From: Muscardinus avellanarius
Taxonomy: Eukaryota > Chordata > Mammalia > Rodentia > Gliridae
Assembly (NCBI GenBank): GCA_963383645.1
Contig: OY726571.1
Coordinates: forward strand, 21,255,599 to 21,319,598
DNA length: 64,000 bases
Direction: 5' to 3'
Positions 1-11,945 of this stretch are shown piece by piece. The notes below the pieces were generated by a model that saw only the letters and a program-made list of their open reading frames with translations, ran no database searches and was not told the origin of the DNA. Position 1 is the first letter of the stretch, and every line of letters begins with the position of its first letter. The position numbers and the translations under genes are program-made.

Positions 1-580
1 GCTCTCCTGCCAGTCTCCTGGACTCTGAACACCGTGTCCTCCCCCACTTCTCGAGCCCAGTGGCACAGGCTCGTCCACCAACGCATCCCATTCAATACTT
101 TCCACAGTACTAAGGACACGTCTGTCCTCTCGCTCACCTCTCTCACCGTAGCACTGTCTAAAGTCTTGAAACTTGGAATCATTTTTGCTCATCCTAGAGC
201 TTAGGGTAAGTGTTTGTTTAACACACTGATGTTGCTCAGTGAACGGGTGTTGGATGACATTGGGATGGTACGATGAACTGTGGCTCCTCCAGTAAGAAGC
301 AATCAGACTCTCTTGGCTCCTGGAAACCTTTCCAGCCCGTGCCCCTCATCCTCTGCTCTGGGCTAGGTGCCTCCTGCTTGGCTCCCAGAGGTCTCTCCAC
401 ATAACACTACCATGATGCCTGCCATTCTGAGTGTGTTGGTTTAATTTTATGTTTTGCCAAGTGCACTGTAACCTCCTGGGTAAACTGGGATTGATTTACT
501 GGCTGTTATCCCTCCAGAGCTCAGCCCAGGGTCTGACACAGAGAAGGCGCTTTATTTATAGAATAAATTAATCTAAGTAA
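1..580. other. No feature seen
   Basis: Non-repetitive sequence of moderate GC with no splice-bounded coding segment that I recognise. Confidence 0.5.
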
Positions 581-623
581 TTACATCCTACCTATTAACT
601 CTTTCTTTTTAAAAATACAAGAA

Positions 624-801
624 GCCGGGCATGGTGGCACACGCTTGTAATCCCCGCGCTTGGGAGGCAGAGACAGGAGGATCGCACAGTTTGGAGCCAG
701 CCTCGCTGGCTTAAGAAACCCTGTTTCCGAATGAAAAAATATAAAATAGGTCTGGGAGTGTAGCCCAGAGGGAGAAGGGCTTCCAGGAACCCCAGTACCA
801 C

Positions 802-847
<46 letters not shown>
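624..847 (+). mobile_element. MEN-type SINE (B1-ID composite) with 45-A tail
   Basis: Starts GCCGGGCATGGTGGCACACG (B1-like left part with a Pol III A-box region) and ends with an ID-like part, GGGAGTGTAGCCCAGAGG to CCCCAGTACCACC. The uninterrupted A tail runs 803-847, which suggests a young insertion. B1-ID composites are known from squirrels as MEN. Confidence 0.92.
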
Positions 848-848
<1 letters not shown>

Positions 849-855
849 AAGAAAA

Positions 856-1071
856 GGAGCAGAGCATGGTGGCACATGCCTATTATCCTAGTACCTGGGA
901 GGCTGAGACAGGGGGATAACAGGTTTGAGGCCAGCCTCAGAAACTTAGTGGGGCCCTGAGCAACTTATCAAAATGCAAAATAAAATAGTGGTGGAGGTGT
1001 ATCTCAGAAGTAGAATGTCCTTGGGCTCAATCCTCAGTACCAAAAATAAGTAAATAAGTAAATAAATAAAG
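856..1071 (+). mobile_element. MEN-type SINE
   Basis: Second copy directly behind the tail of the previous one: GAGCATGGTGGCACATGCC to CTCAGTACC, with an (AATA)n-like tail. Confidence 0.88.
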
Positions 1072-2242
1072 TATAAAAGTACAAAAAAGGGGACTATCCT
1101 TTTTGTATCTACTCTGTGGTTAAAATGAATGTTCATCTATTTCCTCAAGATCTCCCATCCACCAGTCCTTCCTCTGGATGCCGACAGGGTAACCTGCCTG
1201 ACCTTCAGTTGGACCTCCTTGACCTTCCTCACCCTCACTTTCAGAATCACTTTTTCCGTCTTCTGTTTGCTACAGTTTCCTTTCTGTGAGGAGACCCTAC
1301 ATATTATCCCCATGGGAATCTCTGAAATGTTCATTCTTATATTAACATGGCTAATCAAGAGTTGCCAGAATTATTTTCTTAGCTGCTGAGTAAAGCGCGA
1401 CTCTAGTCATGCCCATAAAACCTCCTTCCTTGATATTTCACATTTGATCGGGCAGGACGATCAAATCTCCATCAAGGACTTTGCCTCACCCGACACAGGA
1501 ACGAATCCCCAAACTCAACGGAAAAGCCATTTGGAATGCTGCTGATGGATGTACTTATCAATGTAATTAATGTGGTACTACTGATCCCCCCCCCCCCAAG
1601 GCAGATGCCGGTCTGCTGAGAGCACAGTGAAACCGATGGAGCCATGAGATGCCTTAGGAACAGGGAGTCGGCTGTCCACACATGACAAGGTTGACAGCCA
1701 GACAGCGATTCCTGCGAGTGTTTAAATGCAGCACCGAAGCAATCCATTTTCTCATTTTTATCTCCAACAGGGATGATCAGCTCTAAAATTCACTGGTTTC
1801 TGTCATTCATTTAACCTCTGCTGGTGGTTACACAACTTAGGGTAGAGGCTGATTTGTCCAAAGAAAGAACTTGAACCAGAATCATCTGAGTCTAGATCAC
1901 ATCTTCCATAGTCCTCAATAATTACCATTGTTCTCAAATGAATACACACTAGGCTTAACAAGGGCAGAGATCCGTGCTTTTCATTCTCTCACATCCTTCA
2001 GGTTTTTGCTCAAATGTCCGTTACACAAGAGGGCTTCATCTATGTAAAACTGTCACCCACCCCAAGGCTAGCTCTCTCTATCCATCTCACCTATTTTTTG
2101 TACATAACATTTATTATCTTCTATCAGGCTAAATGATATTTTTACTTATTATAGTTACTATTATATTTGTCATCTCCTTCTAAAGTACAAGATCTATAAG
2201 AGAAGGAATCTCTTTTTTGGTCATTAATGTGTTATAAGAACC
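1072..2242. other. Unassigned non-coding stretch
   Basis: The 86- and 91-residue frames here lack any recognisable domain. The part 1450-1760 has balanced composition with runs like GATGGATGTACTTATCAATG and could be conserved non-coding DNA. Nothing firm can be said. Confidence 0.4.
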
Positions 2243-2475
2243 TCCAACACCGGCAGCAACGTGGTTGGTGTTATGAACAGGATCGTACTTCCTCAAAGTG
2301 GACATGGTGGAGCCCTAACCTCCAATGTGACTGCAGCTACAGATGAGCCTTCTGGGAGGTCATTAAGTGAGGTCAAAAGGGTCAGGTTCCTCATATTAAG
2401 AAGAGATGCCAGGGATGTGGGTGTGTAATCTGCAAGGTAGGAAAAATGATTCACTGGAAACCAAACCTGGGACAT

Positions 2476-2518
<43 letters not shown>

Positions 2519-2815
2519 TTTTTGGTGGTACTGGGGTTCCTAGAAGCCCTTCTACCTCCGGGCTACACTCCCAGACCTATTTTTTTTATATTTTTATTTG
2601 GAAACAGGGTCTCCTAAGCCAGCGCGCGCGGCTGGCTTCGAACCTGCGCGATCCTCCTGTCTCTGCCTCCCAAGCGCGGGGATGACAAGCGTGCGCCACC
2701 ACGCCCTGCTAAACCTGGGACATTTAGAACCTTGGACTTTCTGTTGTTGAAGCCACCCAGTCCATGAGATTCTGTCCACCCTGGCAGCCCGAGCTTAGTA
2801 ATACAGTAGGTAACC
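2243..2815 (+). mobile_element. MLT1-type MaLR LTR, split by a SINE
   Basis: The order of phrases (AACCTCCAATGTGACTG, GGAGGTCATTAAGTGAGGTC, then TGAAGCCACCCAGTCC, TGGCAGCCCGAGCTTAGTAA) follows the consensus of MLT1 LTRs of the ERVL-MaLR group. The element is interrupted at 2479-2710 by a minus-strand MEN SINE with a perfect target duplication. Confidence 0.7.
2479..2710 (-). mobile_element. MEN-type SINE inserted in an MLT1 LTR
   Basis: Reverse-orientation copy with a (TTTA)n tail on the plus strand. A perfect 16-bp target duplication, AAACCTGGGACATTTA, flanks it at 2463-2478 and 2711-2726 (the left copy overlaps the first tail bases). Confidence 0.93.
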
Positions 2816-5727
2816 AACAATTTGATGTGAACTTGAAATCCATTTCACTCTCCTAACACCTTAGTTCCTCTCACTTCTCAGCTTCATGGTTAAAATACTG
2901 AGATTTGAAGATGAACATGCCTACAAAGTGGCTTGCTAGGAAATTATCTCAGCTACTTTACAGATAGTATTAGCACGTCACTACTGCCAGTTCCAGGTTT
3001 TATATCTTTTCCTCTACCTTTCACTTTGGGTTTGGCAGAAGAGAGGAGGAAGTTAAAGTTTTTAGCTTCAAAAGCTGAGATTCATTGTGTAATTTACACA
3101 GACCAATTTTATAAACATAAATTAAACATAATTTAGGATGATACAATTACCTCATCTTTCAAATACATAAGTTAAATGCACTCTTTTTGGTAAAGCTGAG
3201 AACTTAAGAACCAGGAAGAATAATTTAGAGTCTCAAAAAGCTTTTCTATGGAACTCAAGTCTTATAAATTTAGTAAACCACCTATGTAAGTTTGTTATAG
3301 CCTAAACAATTATTTATTTAGAATAACATAGCCTATCTCTGCCAAGGAAGGAGAGAGGACAAGGAGGAGGGAAGAAGGGGCAATGGGAGATGAAATCAGA
3401 TAAACCATTAAAACTAGCCTTATTTATCTTTACAGAACTCTAAACCAGTTCTATGAATTTACATTTTTACCCACAATATAGATTGATTTCTCTTTCCCTT
3501 AAATTCTTACCAACACTGGGTGATATAAAACTTCTTAAATTTGTCTAGGACCAATCTATTTTATGGGTATAGACGGAATCTCACAGTAGTTTTAATTTTA
3601 ATTTTTCTGGTAAAATGTAAAGTTGAGCATTTTTCATAGCATATGCTTATTATTAGGTTCCTCTTTTAAGTTAGCTTTTACCACCCTTTGTATAATTCTC
3701 TTTCAGTGCCTTATCATTTATTGATTGATATAATTTTTATATAACTTTTATGCTAGTCAGTTCTGGAGACTTAGACATATTTTGTTCAATTTTATGGTTT
3801 CTTTGTGGTACTGGGTATTTGACCTTTGAGCTATACCCCCAGACTTGTTTTTTTATTCTTTATTTTGAAACAGGGCCTCATTGAGTTGCAAAGGGCCTCA
3901 CTAAGTAGCTGAGGCTGGTTGCGAACCCGGACCCTCCTGTCTCAGTATGTATCTTTTTTAATATACTATGTCACACAATCTTGTGTCACGACTGTGAAAG
4001 GTATGAGAGTTCAATCTATTTAGAAGATAGCAAGTTAACTGACCAACATGAAATGGATTCTGGTAGAGGACATGAAGCTCCTTAATAAGAAACAAAAGAC
4101 AGTTTACCACTCACAGCAATGGTGGTAGCCACAGTATCAACACTTTTCTAATAGTTCCCTGAGCTTCTTTCCCACCAAGCAGTGTGAAAAGGACTGATTG
4201 AGCATCTGTGTATACAGTGGGTTGAGATTAGGAATCTGTACCATTTATACTGTGCAGAATGCATGCCTACCCTTTGCTCATTAGAGAGCTACTATAACTT
4301 CCAAAGCTAGTGATTTTACCAATGTCCGTGGAAGGCAGCTTAGCACAAAAGGCTATCTGTGCTTCACTTGTCAAAATTCAGAAGGATGAGACCCACAGAG
4401 AATTGTCTCCCAATAATATCAATTGTTATTTCTATGCCGTCACTCCAAAATTTATGCCAAATTTGTCTTTGAGTATTCCATGCTCTTATTATTCTGACCA
4501 ACAAAAACTGAGAGCAAATTCATCACTTTGTTTCAAATAGTATTTAAAGATTTATCAGCAAGATTCTATGAAAGAGAAGATAAAAACTCATTGTGTTCTT
4601 CATGTTTGGCTCATTGGGTTTAGAACCCATGAAGATATCAAGGCTCAACATTTAAAAGCTGGGTGACTTTCTCTTTAAGTTCTACTAATGATCCTTCCAT
4701 TTAGTCTCAAATGTTAATCGGGGTACTTCAGGAGGATGAATGGCACAGACTCATCTTAGTCCACAAGGAGGGAGTCTAAGGCAAATCGTGCCTTTTGGAG
4801 CCAAGTAATGTATAGAACTCGGTGTTCCCTTCCCCACATACCAAAGTTACTGTTCTTGTTCTACTACCAGGAAATTTACAAGCCCCATTCCAGAAACTAT
4901 AGCTTTACTTTTTTTCTATTATTTTCTATATATACCTAGAACTGCTTTATTTGGAATAGTCAGGTGCAAGAGAATAAAAGAACATTTAAAAAATTACAGA
5001 AAGCTATTATGTCACACACAAACAGTCCACTCAAATAAATAGCCTTTTCCTTTTGATCTAAAACTATGGGAGTCTGGAGGGCGTTCAGGTGGCTGAACCA
5101 GAATTCATTTAAAATTCTTATGTCTGATTTTAGTTAGATTCTCAGCCAAAGAGGAGACCAACTAGTATATCCAATGATTGGTGTGAGAAATAAAGAAGCA
5201 TCATGCTCAGGAATGGCCCAAGTGAAATCCCAGATTTTCAAAACAGGTCTGTGTAACCTTTTTCCCCTTCATCATGGACATTATTTATGAAAGCTAAAAG
5301 ATATTGATATTTTTCTAGAAACTACTGTATTCAGTAACTAAACTTCCTACTAAGCTGAAGAGGTCAGAAGGAGGTAAAAGAGACAGAGAGGTATAACTGA
5401 GTCAACCAATGCCAGCAATACTATATTCCTGTGAATGCTGAATTGTGGGGGATGGAGAAGCATCAAAGGTCTATCAAATACCTGACACTTACACTATAGT
5501 TGAGTAAATTTGTTGGAAAAAAAAAAACACAATATGGTCAGACTACAAGTAGCCTGGAAATCCAAAACCCTGACATAGATTCATTTCAAGGACCACAGTG
5601 GTGTAACAGTTGGCTAAACAGAAACAGCAGCCATGGAAGTTTAAAATCTTCCAGCTGTTGGGAGAAAACTCTAAGAGGAGATCAAAGTCTGACTGTCTCT
5701 TAGTCAACATTCTTAATACTGTAATTT
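2816..5727. other. Unassigned AT-rich stretch
   Basis: Apart from the truncated SINE at 3804-3946 I see no gene, RNA or clear repeat. The short frames (67-76 residues) are chance. Confidence 0.5.
3804..3946 (-). mobile_element. MEN-type SINE, truncated
   Basis: ID-like part (GTGGTACTGGGTATTTGACC) and central part in reverse orientation; the B1 head is missing. Confidence 0.75.
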
Positions 5728-6105
5728 AAAACAACTGACCACACAACTTAGAGGGGAAAAAAAGATGTATTTGCTCACAGTTTTGGGAGATTCCAGGGTT
5801 CAGTCCATGTTAGGCCAGGGAAGTAGAGAAAAGGAAAGAGCAAGGACTCTGTTCTCACATCATGGAGGGCAGAAGCAGAAAGCAAGCAAATGAGGTGTTT
5901 CAAAGACAAAAACACATTCCCTAAGGCCACATCCCCAGGGTCTCACCTTCTGCAGCCACACCTCACCTGCCTAGGTTACCACCCAGTAAATACATCACAC
6001 TGATTTATCCAGTGATGATATTACCACCTCACGTTTTAATTGCATCAACTTCAAACATTAATACACGAGCTCTTCAGGGAACATTATCTAACCATAACAC
6101 TGACA
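5728..6105 (+). repeat. Interspersed repeat, copy A of a family present twice
   Basis: Shares a run of phrases with 22095-22527: ACCACACAACTTAGAGG, TTCAGTCCATGT, TCTCACATCATGGAGG, AAAGACAAAAACACATTCCC, AAGGCCACATCCCC and TGCCTAGGTTA. The architecture resembles a rodent LTR of the MaLR type, but I could not assign a family. Confidence 0.6.
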
Positions 6106-7648
6106 CAGTCTACCCATCAGGACTGCCAGAACAATACCCTGTGAACTGAATTGCTTCACCATGAAGAAAGCAAGTCAATTGAATGAGGGTCACGAGATTG
6201 GCAAACAGTGGTAGCATTATTGTCAGATGTATAGAATTCCTAGGTGCATTCACCTACACTATGATGGTACATGAGTGGCTATGTCCAGTCTGCGGATGGA
6301 TCTAGGTAGCAGTGGAGAATGACGTGGAAGTCAATGTCAGTAGCAACATTTCTTTTCCACAGACTAGAGACCCATAGAAACCCCTTTTGAATATGCAGTT
6401 TGTACTTTTCCAAGTTTTAAGCCAAAGAGATTGACCTAACACTCCAAAAGGAAGTAAAAATACCAAGTTACCAAGGGGAGTTATGACCAAAGCTAGGAAA
6501 ACAGCCTTGATGTCTGCCCCTGGGGAAAACATCATCCATTTTGGTCCTGCACAGCTGTGACTGAGTAGGGTGGCTACAGCAGCAGTAAATACTGGTTTGG
6601 GCTCATGTGATTCACCAGAGAGCCAGGTGGAGGCATTGAAGGAAGTGATTGAGTTCCCCATGGAGTCAGTAGCACGCTTCAGGAAACAGGGTGGGAATTA
6701 AAACGTCCCCGAAGGAATAGTTGCCAGTCTTTTCACATAAAATAAAGATGCTTCTGGGTCGGGCCACTCAGTTCTTCAATGTGCAACTTCCACTTGACAA
6801 GTGAGACCATTTGTATCTTTCCAGCTAGTCATCAAGTCCCAGTGAGCATCACCCCACAAGGGGAACGTCATGAATGAGAGCCACAGGAATCCACAGATCA
6901 GGTGCTCAGACACTCCAGGAATCTGGTAGCAAGACAATAGCTGCTCTTCAAAAGTGATATACCTGGAAGGTATACCCGAAAGGCAAAAAGTTTAAATCAT
7001 CAAGATGCACCTTGTAGATATCATCTATCCTGGCCAAAGACTCCATCTGTCACAAACTCTAGTTGGTAAAACTGATCACTAGGGTTTATGAAGTCCATAG
7101 GTAGGAACACTCCCTTACATGGGATTCTTTTCCTCTGCAAAGCTCTTTGTCTGGTACTTATGAGTATTTTCAGAAAAAAAATACATCAGAATAATACTGC
7201 ATTCAATCAGACCGAAGATTCTCAAACACAAGCTTCTTTTATTTCATTTTGCCCCTTCAGGTTTTTTTCAAATGCATCATTTGAATATGAGTGTATTTCC
7301 ACCAATGGGTGCAGATGGAATGTTGATGGGGGTGCTTGCATCCAACAACGAAACAGGTGAAACTGTGCAAATGTGCATGGCCTGTCGTTCACATTGGGGA
7401 TAAGAAGACCTCAGTTCTTGGTTGTGCATAGATGTTTCAAGTTAATTTTCTCCAGAAAGCAGGAGAATTTGGGGTGGGAGGAGGGAAGGAAAGATCTAAG
7501 AGCCAAGAGAGAACGACTGGTTCTCCATCAGTAAGTGAGACATGTTTATTTTCTTTGTGAAAGCTGCATACATCTCAGTCAAACAAACTTCCAATATTTG
7601 GAGCTTAATCAAAGTCCTGTATCTGATGGCAAATTTATCATCACAATA

Positions 7649-7650
<2 letters not shown>
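6106..7650. other. Unassigned, perhaps old repeat
   Basis: Relatively GC-balanced DNA with a 119-residue minus-strand frame (6302-6661) that is hydrophobic but matches nothing I know. It could be a degraded retroelement interior, but that is only an impression. Confidence 0.3.
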
Positions 7651-7697
<47 letters not shown>

Positions 7698-7752
7698 CTT
7701 ATATATATATCAGCTTATATATATATATATCAGCTTATATATATATATATCA

Positions 7753-7801
<49 letters not shown>

Positions 7802-7804
7802 CTT
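7651..7804. repeat. AT microsatellite with interspersed CAGCTT units
   Basis: (AT)n broken by CAGCTT or CAGC at 7695, 7711, 7731, 7751 and 7799, spaced 16, 20, 20 and 48 bp. Confidence 0.95.
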
Positions 7805-7915
7805 GTGGAAGCTTGACTCCGTGAGGAAAGCCACATTTCTTTCTGGTCACAGCCAAGGGAAATACACTCTGTGTGCTTGGATTTGACTAGTGCAGAGCAA
7901 ATTATTGTTATTATT

Positions 7916-8117
7916 TGAGAGGAGGTTACTTGGGATTGAATCTAAGAGCATTCTACCTCTTAGTTATACCCCAGCCCTATTTTAGTCTATTTTATTTTTA
8001 TTTATTCTTGACATAGCATCTCACTAGGTTGCAGAGGCCCTCGCTGAAACTGGCCTTGAACCTGCAATCTTCCTGTCTCAGCCTCCCAAGTATAGATGTG
8101 TGCCACCAGGTACAGCT
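7916..8117 (-). mobile_element. MEN-type SINE, diverged
   Basis: TTGGGATTGAATCTAAGAGC, ATTCTACCTCTTAG and CTGTCTCAGCCTCCCAAG in reverse orientation. Confidence 0.8.
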
Positions 8118-8590
8118 CAGGGTAAATTCTTTTAATTATTCAAGAGTTAAGGTGGACTCTGTGATATTAACGCACCTAGGAAGCTGAATGGTAAAGACCA
8201 GCTTCTTTCTAGCAGGACTTCTGTCAGGAGAGCATGTAGGCAAAGCTAGAGAGACTTCATGCTATTCCTTTTCTCTCTCTAGGGAATTTTTCATCACTTT
8301 TTAAAATATTTTCCCAATTTCCCATTTCCATTTCCAACTGTTTATTAGCTGCTCTTTAAGGTATATCTTGTAATTTTTGCCCGTACAAGTTCTCAATTTT
8401 TTAAATTTTATTTTCTTTTCATTCTATTTTTTTTTCATAGTGTTCTTTCTGTATGCTATTAATTGTCTAAAATTCATGGAATTTTAATTCTGTTTGCAGA
8501 GCCCTCTATCACTCTAGGGAATTGTTTCTTTGTGAATATCATACATTGTTTATTGTAAAAACTTCTAAAGTGAGACTTTGGTGTGGTAGT

Positions 8591-8661
<71 letters not shown>

Positions 8662-9277
8662 TTATTTTTAATTCTGGAGAGTCAGAGCATTTTTGGATTG
8701 GTTTTGCATTTATTCTTCCTGGTGTCTCAGGAGAACCACCAGCTCCGAATCAACTTTCATGATGATTTCTCTTCTCCGAGTTCTCAATTCGTATGAATGG
8801 AATGAACTTCAAGCTCAAAGTAAATGTGTATTTATTTTTCCAAATTCTCATAAGAAAATTCTATACTCAAAACTCAGATAATGAGAAGGGAGCTTTCTGC
8901 CCATTTTCCAATGCTGAAGAGTTTTGTTCTTGTTCTCACTATTACTGAAAATAATAATGTAATGAGAACAGAATCCTTTTAGGGTCCTAAATTCATGTAT
9001 GAGAGTCAGACATAGTAGCCTGCTACATTGTCCTAGTAAATATTCTCCTGTCCTCATATAGCATTGAAATTCAAAACAAACAGTTTTCAAAACCAGGTCC
9101 TACCTTCTCCAGCCACCCACAAGCCCATTCCCAAGGTCAGCTCGTTTCTTATGTCTGGTTTTCATTTTCTCCTAGTTTTTTATACCCAGAAGGTTCTCTT
9201 TCTTCTGAGATGATGAATACATCTGAAAGGATGTTATATTTTATCCTTGTGTTTGGACGGGGAGGTTTTTATCTTTT
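8118..9277. other. Unassigned AT-rich stretch with one microsatellite
   Basis: Apart from (GT)n(GA)n at 8589-8656 nothing is recognised. Confidence 0.5.
8589..8656. repeat. (GT)n followed by (GA)n
   Basis: Compound dinucleotide microsatellite: GT to about 8614, then GA. Confidence 0.97.
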
Positions 9278-9668
9278 GTGTTAGTTTTCTAATGCTATAA
9301 CAGAATTCTTAAGATAGTTAACTTAGAAAGTGAAAAGGTTTTTGTTTTTTGTTTGTTTTGTTTTGTGTGGTGTTTTTGACTCATGATTTGGGAGGTTTCA
9401 GTCCACGATCAATAGACCCATTGCTTTGGGTTCCGTGGCGAGGCCGTACCTGGTGGTAGGATGTTAGAACAGAACTGCTCAGCTCATGGCCAGAAGCAAA
9501 GAGAGAGGAAGGCAGGCACCGCCGGGGTCCCACTGCGCTCTTCAAGGGCATGGCCCCACTGATCTAAAGACCCCCACTCAGCCTCACCTCTCCTGGTTCT
9601 GCCTCTTCCAAACAGCGCCACCCTGTCCACCAAGCTTTAACACGTGGACCTTTTGGGGACACCGAAAT
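9278..9668 (+). repeat. Interspersed repeat, GC-richer than its surroundings
   Basis: Begins TGTGTTAGTTTTCTAATGC and continues with GGGAGGTTTCAGTCCACGAT, GGCCAGAAGCAAAGAGAGAG and CTTCCAAACAGCGCCACC, then ACACGTGGACCTTTTGGGGA. Such runs are typical of dispersed rodent repeats (LTR or L1-3'-derived). The 64-residue open frame inside it is not a gene. Confidence 0.5.
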
Positions 9669-10724
9669 GCCAAACTATAGCAGCTTCACGTGCTATGATT
9701 CTCTACCAAGCATTATCAGTATTTTTGAACAAAAAAATGGACCACCCAAATTCCCATTAAACACTGAATCACTAAATAAACTGAAAATATCCTCGAAACG
9801 AGGCTGTTTGACAGAACACGCACTGAACTATTGCAAAGCAGCGAAGCAACTCGCACACAAGTGTTTTTCTAAGATAGCCTAAAACTGCACAGCGCATTTA
9901 CTCAGTGACTGCCACGTGGTAGAAGGAAGACAGATTCGAAGTTCCTCTTTCTGTGGGTTTGCATCATTGAGTGTCTAAATGGCAAATATCGTTTTTTATG
10001 GTAATAGAGAGAGGCATGTGAGTTAAAAGCGCAGGAAACAGTTCCCCTGAGCATATTCAGACAGATAAAATGTTAGCCAGCCTTCTGCGGCCTGCCACAG
10101 CTCTCCCTTAATAAGCCAGAGGTGAGAAGAATTCGAAGAAGAAAGTGCCGATTTATTTTTAATTTAAATGGAGTGGTCAGAATAGCAGCAGCAACGGGGG
10201 TAATCTGCAGTTTCATCAGCAACCCAGAGCAGCTGGATTTGAAAAGCAGGCAGTTATGAGCTTAATGGAAGCCAGGCTGAAGTTCCTGCAGAGTCGGCTG
10301 TGGAGCGAGTCAGGAAAACGGAAGCCCAGGTAGCGAGGTGGGGAAGTCACTCTAGGAAGGCTGCACCTGAAGTTATTATGAAGGCCCAGTGAGAATATAA
10401 GATATCCTCCTTTTTGACCTTGCAAAGCTTGGTTACTTAAACACATTATTCAATATGTATCTTCCCAACTGAAAGCAATTTTCTCTTTCCCAGTACCTTG
10501 ATAATATCACACTGTTCCCACTACTACAGCCCTTTTGTTTCCCGTTGTAGGATTTGCTATGTTTTACATTGTAGCATCATTATAATTGCTCTATTTCTTC
10601 ACCCTTTGCTGAAGGAAACTTCTTGAGAATAGGGACTTTTTCTTGTTTACATTTGAATTGACAAGAATGATTGCCAATAATTGTTGAATTACAAAAGGTC
10701 CTAGTTTTTCTCTTTTTCTTTTTC
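9669..10724. other. Non-repetitive stretch, possible conserved non-coding element
   Basis: 10060-10420 is compositionally balanced and free of recognised repeats, with AT-rich homeobox-like words (TTTATTTTTAATTTAAATGG) next to GC-balanced words. No coding frame is convincing. Confidence 0.35.
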
Positions 10725-10769
10725 CACTCATTTATTGTGTGCCTACTTTGTAAGTGATTTTTTTCTTTC

Positions 10770-10846
10770 CTTTGCGGTGCTGGGGATGGAACTCAAGATC
10801 TCCTACATGCTGGGCAAGTGCTGTACCACTGAGCCATGCCTCCAGC
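10770..10846 (-). mobile_element. Solo ID SINE
   Basis: Reverse ID element: GGTGCTGGGGATGGAACTCA, then GGGCAAGTGCTGTACCACTG and AGCCATGCC. It derives from tRNA-Ala via BC1-like sequence. Confidence 0.85.
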
Positions 10847-10886
10847 ATGAATAATTTTTTTGTTAATATTTACTGGAACGTATGTC

Positions 10887-11173
10887 CATTTCTTTCTTTC
10901 TTCCTTCCTTTCTTTCCTTCTTTCTTTCTTTCTTTCTTTCTTTCCTTCTTTCTTTCTTTCTTCCTTTCTTTCTTTTGGTACTGGGATTGAACCCGAGGGC
11001 CTTCTACCTCTGAACTATACCCCGAGCCCTTTTTTTATTTTTTATTTTAAATCAGGGTCTCACTAAGGTGCTGAGAGTCTCCCTAAGGGCTGAGGCTGGC
11101 CTCAAAACTGTGATCCTCCTGTCTCAGCCTCCCAAATATCAGGATTACAGCTGTGTGCCATCATGCCAACTGT
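10887..11173 (-). mobile_element. MEN-type SINE with (CTTT)n tail
   Basis: TTTGGTACTGGGATTGAACC to CAGCTGTGTGCCATCATGCC in reverse orientation, preceded by an expanded TTTC/TTCC tail at 10887-10976. Confidence 0.88.
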
Positions 11174-11293
11174 AAGTGCTTACTATTTAGAAGGCACAGT
11201 TCTATGGACTGGTGAAAGAGCCATAAATAAAACAGACCAAAAGTTTATGATGGAACTTACATTCTAACTAGGGGAGAAAGATCTTAAACTAGC

Positions 11294-11300
<7 letters not shown>

Positions 11301-11341
<41 letters not shown>

Positions 11342-11396
11342 TGTATCAAATATAACTTTTTATCTAGGTTAGAAAGATCATAAACTGGTTAAAAAC

Positions 11397-11432
<36 letters not shown>

Positions 11433-11505
11433 CTAACATATATGTGCATATAATATATATACAAAATATGTATTTATATGTATATGTGTGTGTGTGTGTG
11501 TGTGT
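11301..11505. repeat. (GA)n, (AT)n and (GT)n cluster
   Basis: GA at 11301-11338, AT at 11399-11428 and GT at 11485-11505, within 205 bp. Confidence 0.95.
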
Positions 11506-11619
11506 TAGATATCATGTTTCAAGGCAATAAGTGTTGTGAAATAAAGAGGAACCCCAGTGAGAAATATAGGGAATGCTGGGACCTGGATATAATTCTAAAC
11601 AGCACAACTAGAGCATTGT

Positions 11620-11945
11620 GTTATCTTTGCATCACTGTAACTGAAACACTTGACAAGAGCAACTCCAAGGAGGGAAGGTTTACTGAGGTCACAGTTTCAG
11701 AGTTTTGTCCAAGGTCAGCCGGCTCCAACACAGAAGCCTGGCATGGCTCAGCCCACGGCAGCGGGGAGCCAGAGAGAGCAAGACAGCACAGGGCTGGCGA
11801 CAGTTCAGCCCCCAAAGCCACACCCCTGCGACTTGCTCCCTCCAACCACAGCCACCTGCCTATAGCTACTGCCCAGCAAGTCCACTCAAAGTATTAGTCT
11901 ATCGTTTGATTAATTCCTCATGAGCAAACAGCCCTCAAGATTCAG
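11620..11945 (+). repeat. Interspersed repeat of LTR-like type
   Basis: TTGTGTTATCTTTGCATCAC with GGAGGGAAGGTTTACTGAGG and GTCCACTCAAAGTATTAGTC resembles the same broad class as 9278-9668 and 21813-22085. The overlapping open frames are by-products of its GC content. Confidence 0.45.

Larger units (their letters stand above)
10725..11290 (+). repeat. Possible L2-like fragment, interrupted by SINEs
   Basis: TTTATTGTGTGCCTACTTTG before and GGCACAGTTCTATGGACTGG, AACTTACATTCTAACTAGGG after the ID and MEN insertions resemble the common ancient L2-like 3' end motif. Low sequence identity. Confidence 0.4.

Noticed and set aside
6302..6661. 119-residue minus-strand open frame
   Set aside because: No domain or similarity recognised, no splice or promoter context, and the surrounding sequence looks like decayed repeat.
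7651..7804. CRISPR-like regular spacing of CAGCTT
   Set aside because: Spacers are pure AT repeats and the locus is mammalian; this is a simple-sequence array.
10754..11066. Open frames rich in Ser/Phe/Leu
   Set aside because: Translation of the (CTTT)n SINE tail and ID/MEN sequence. The same applies to frames at 581-877, 48777-49102, 53580-53849 and 55303-55804.
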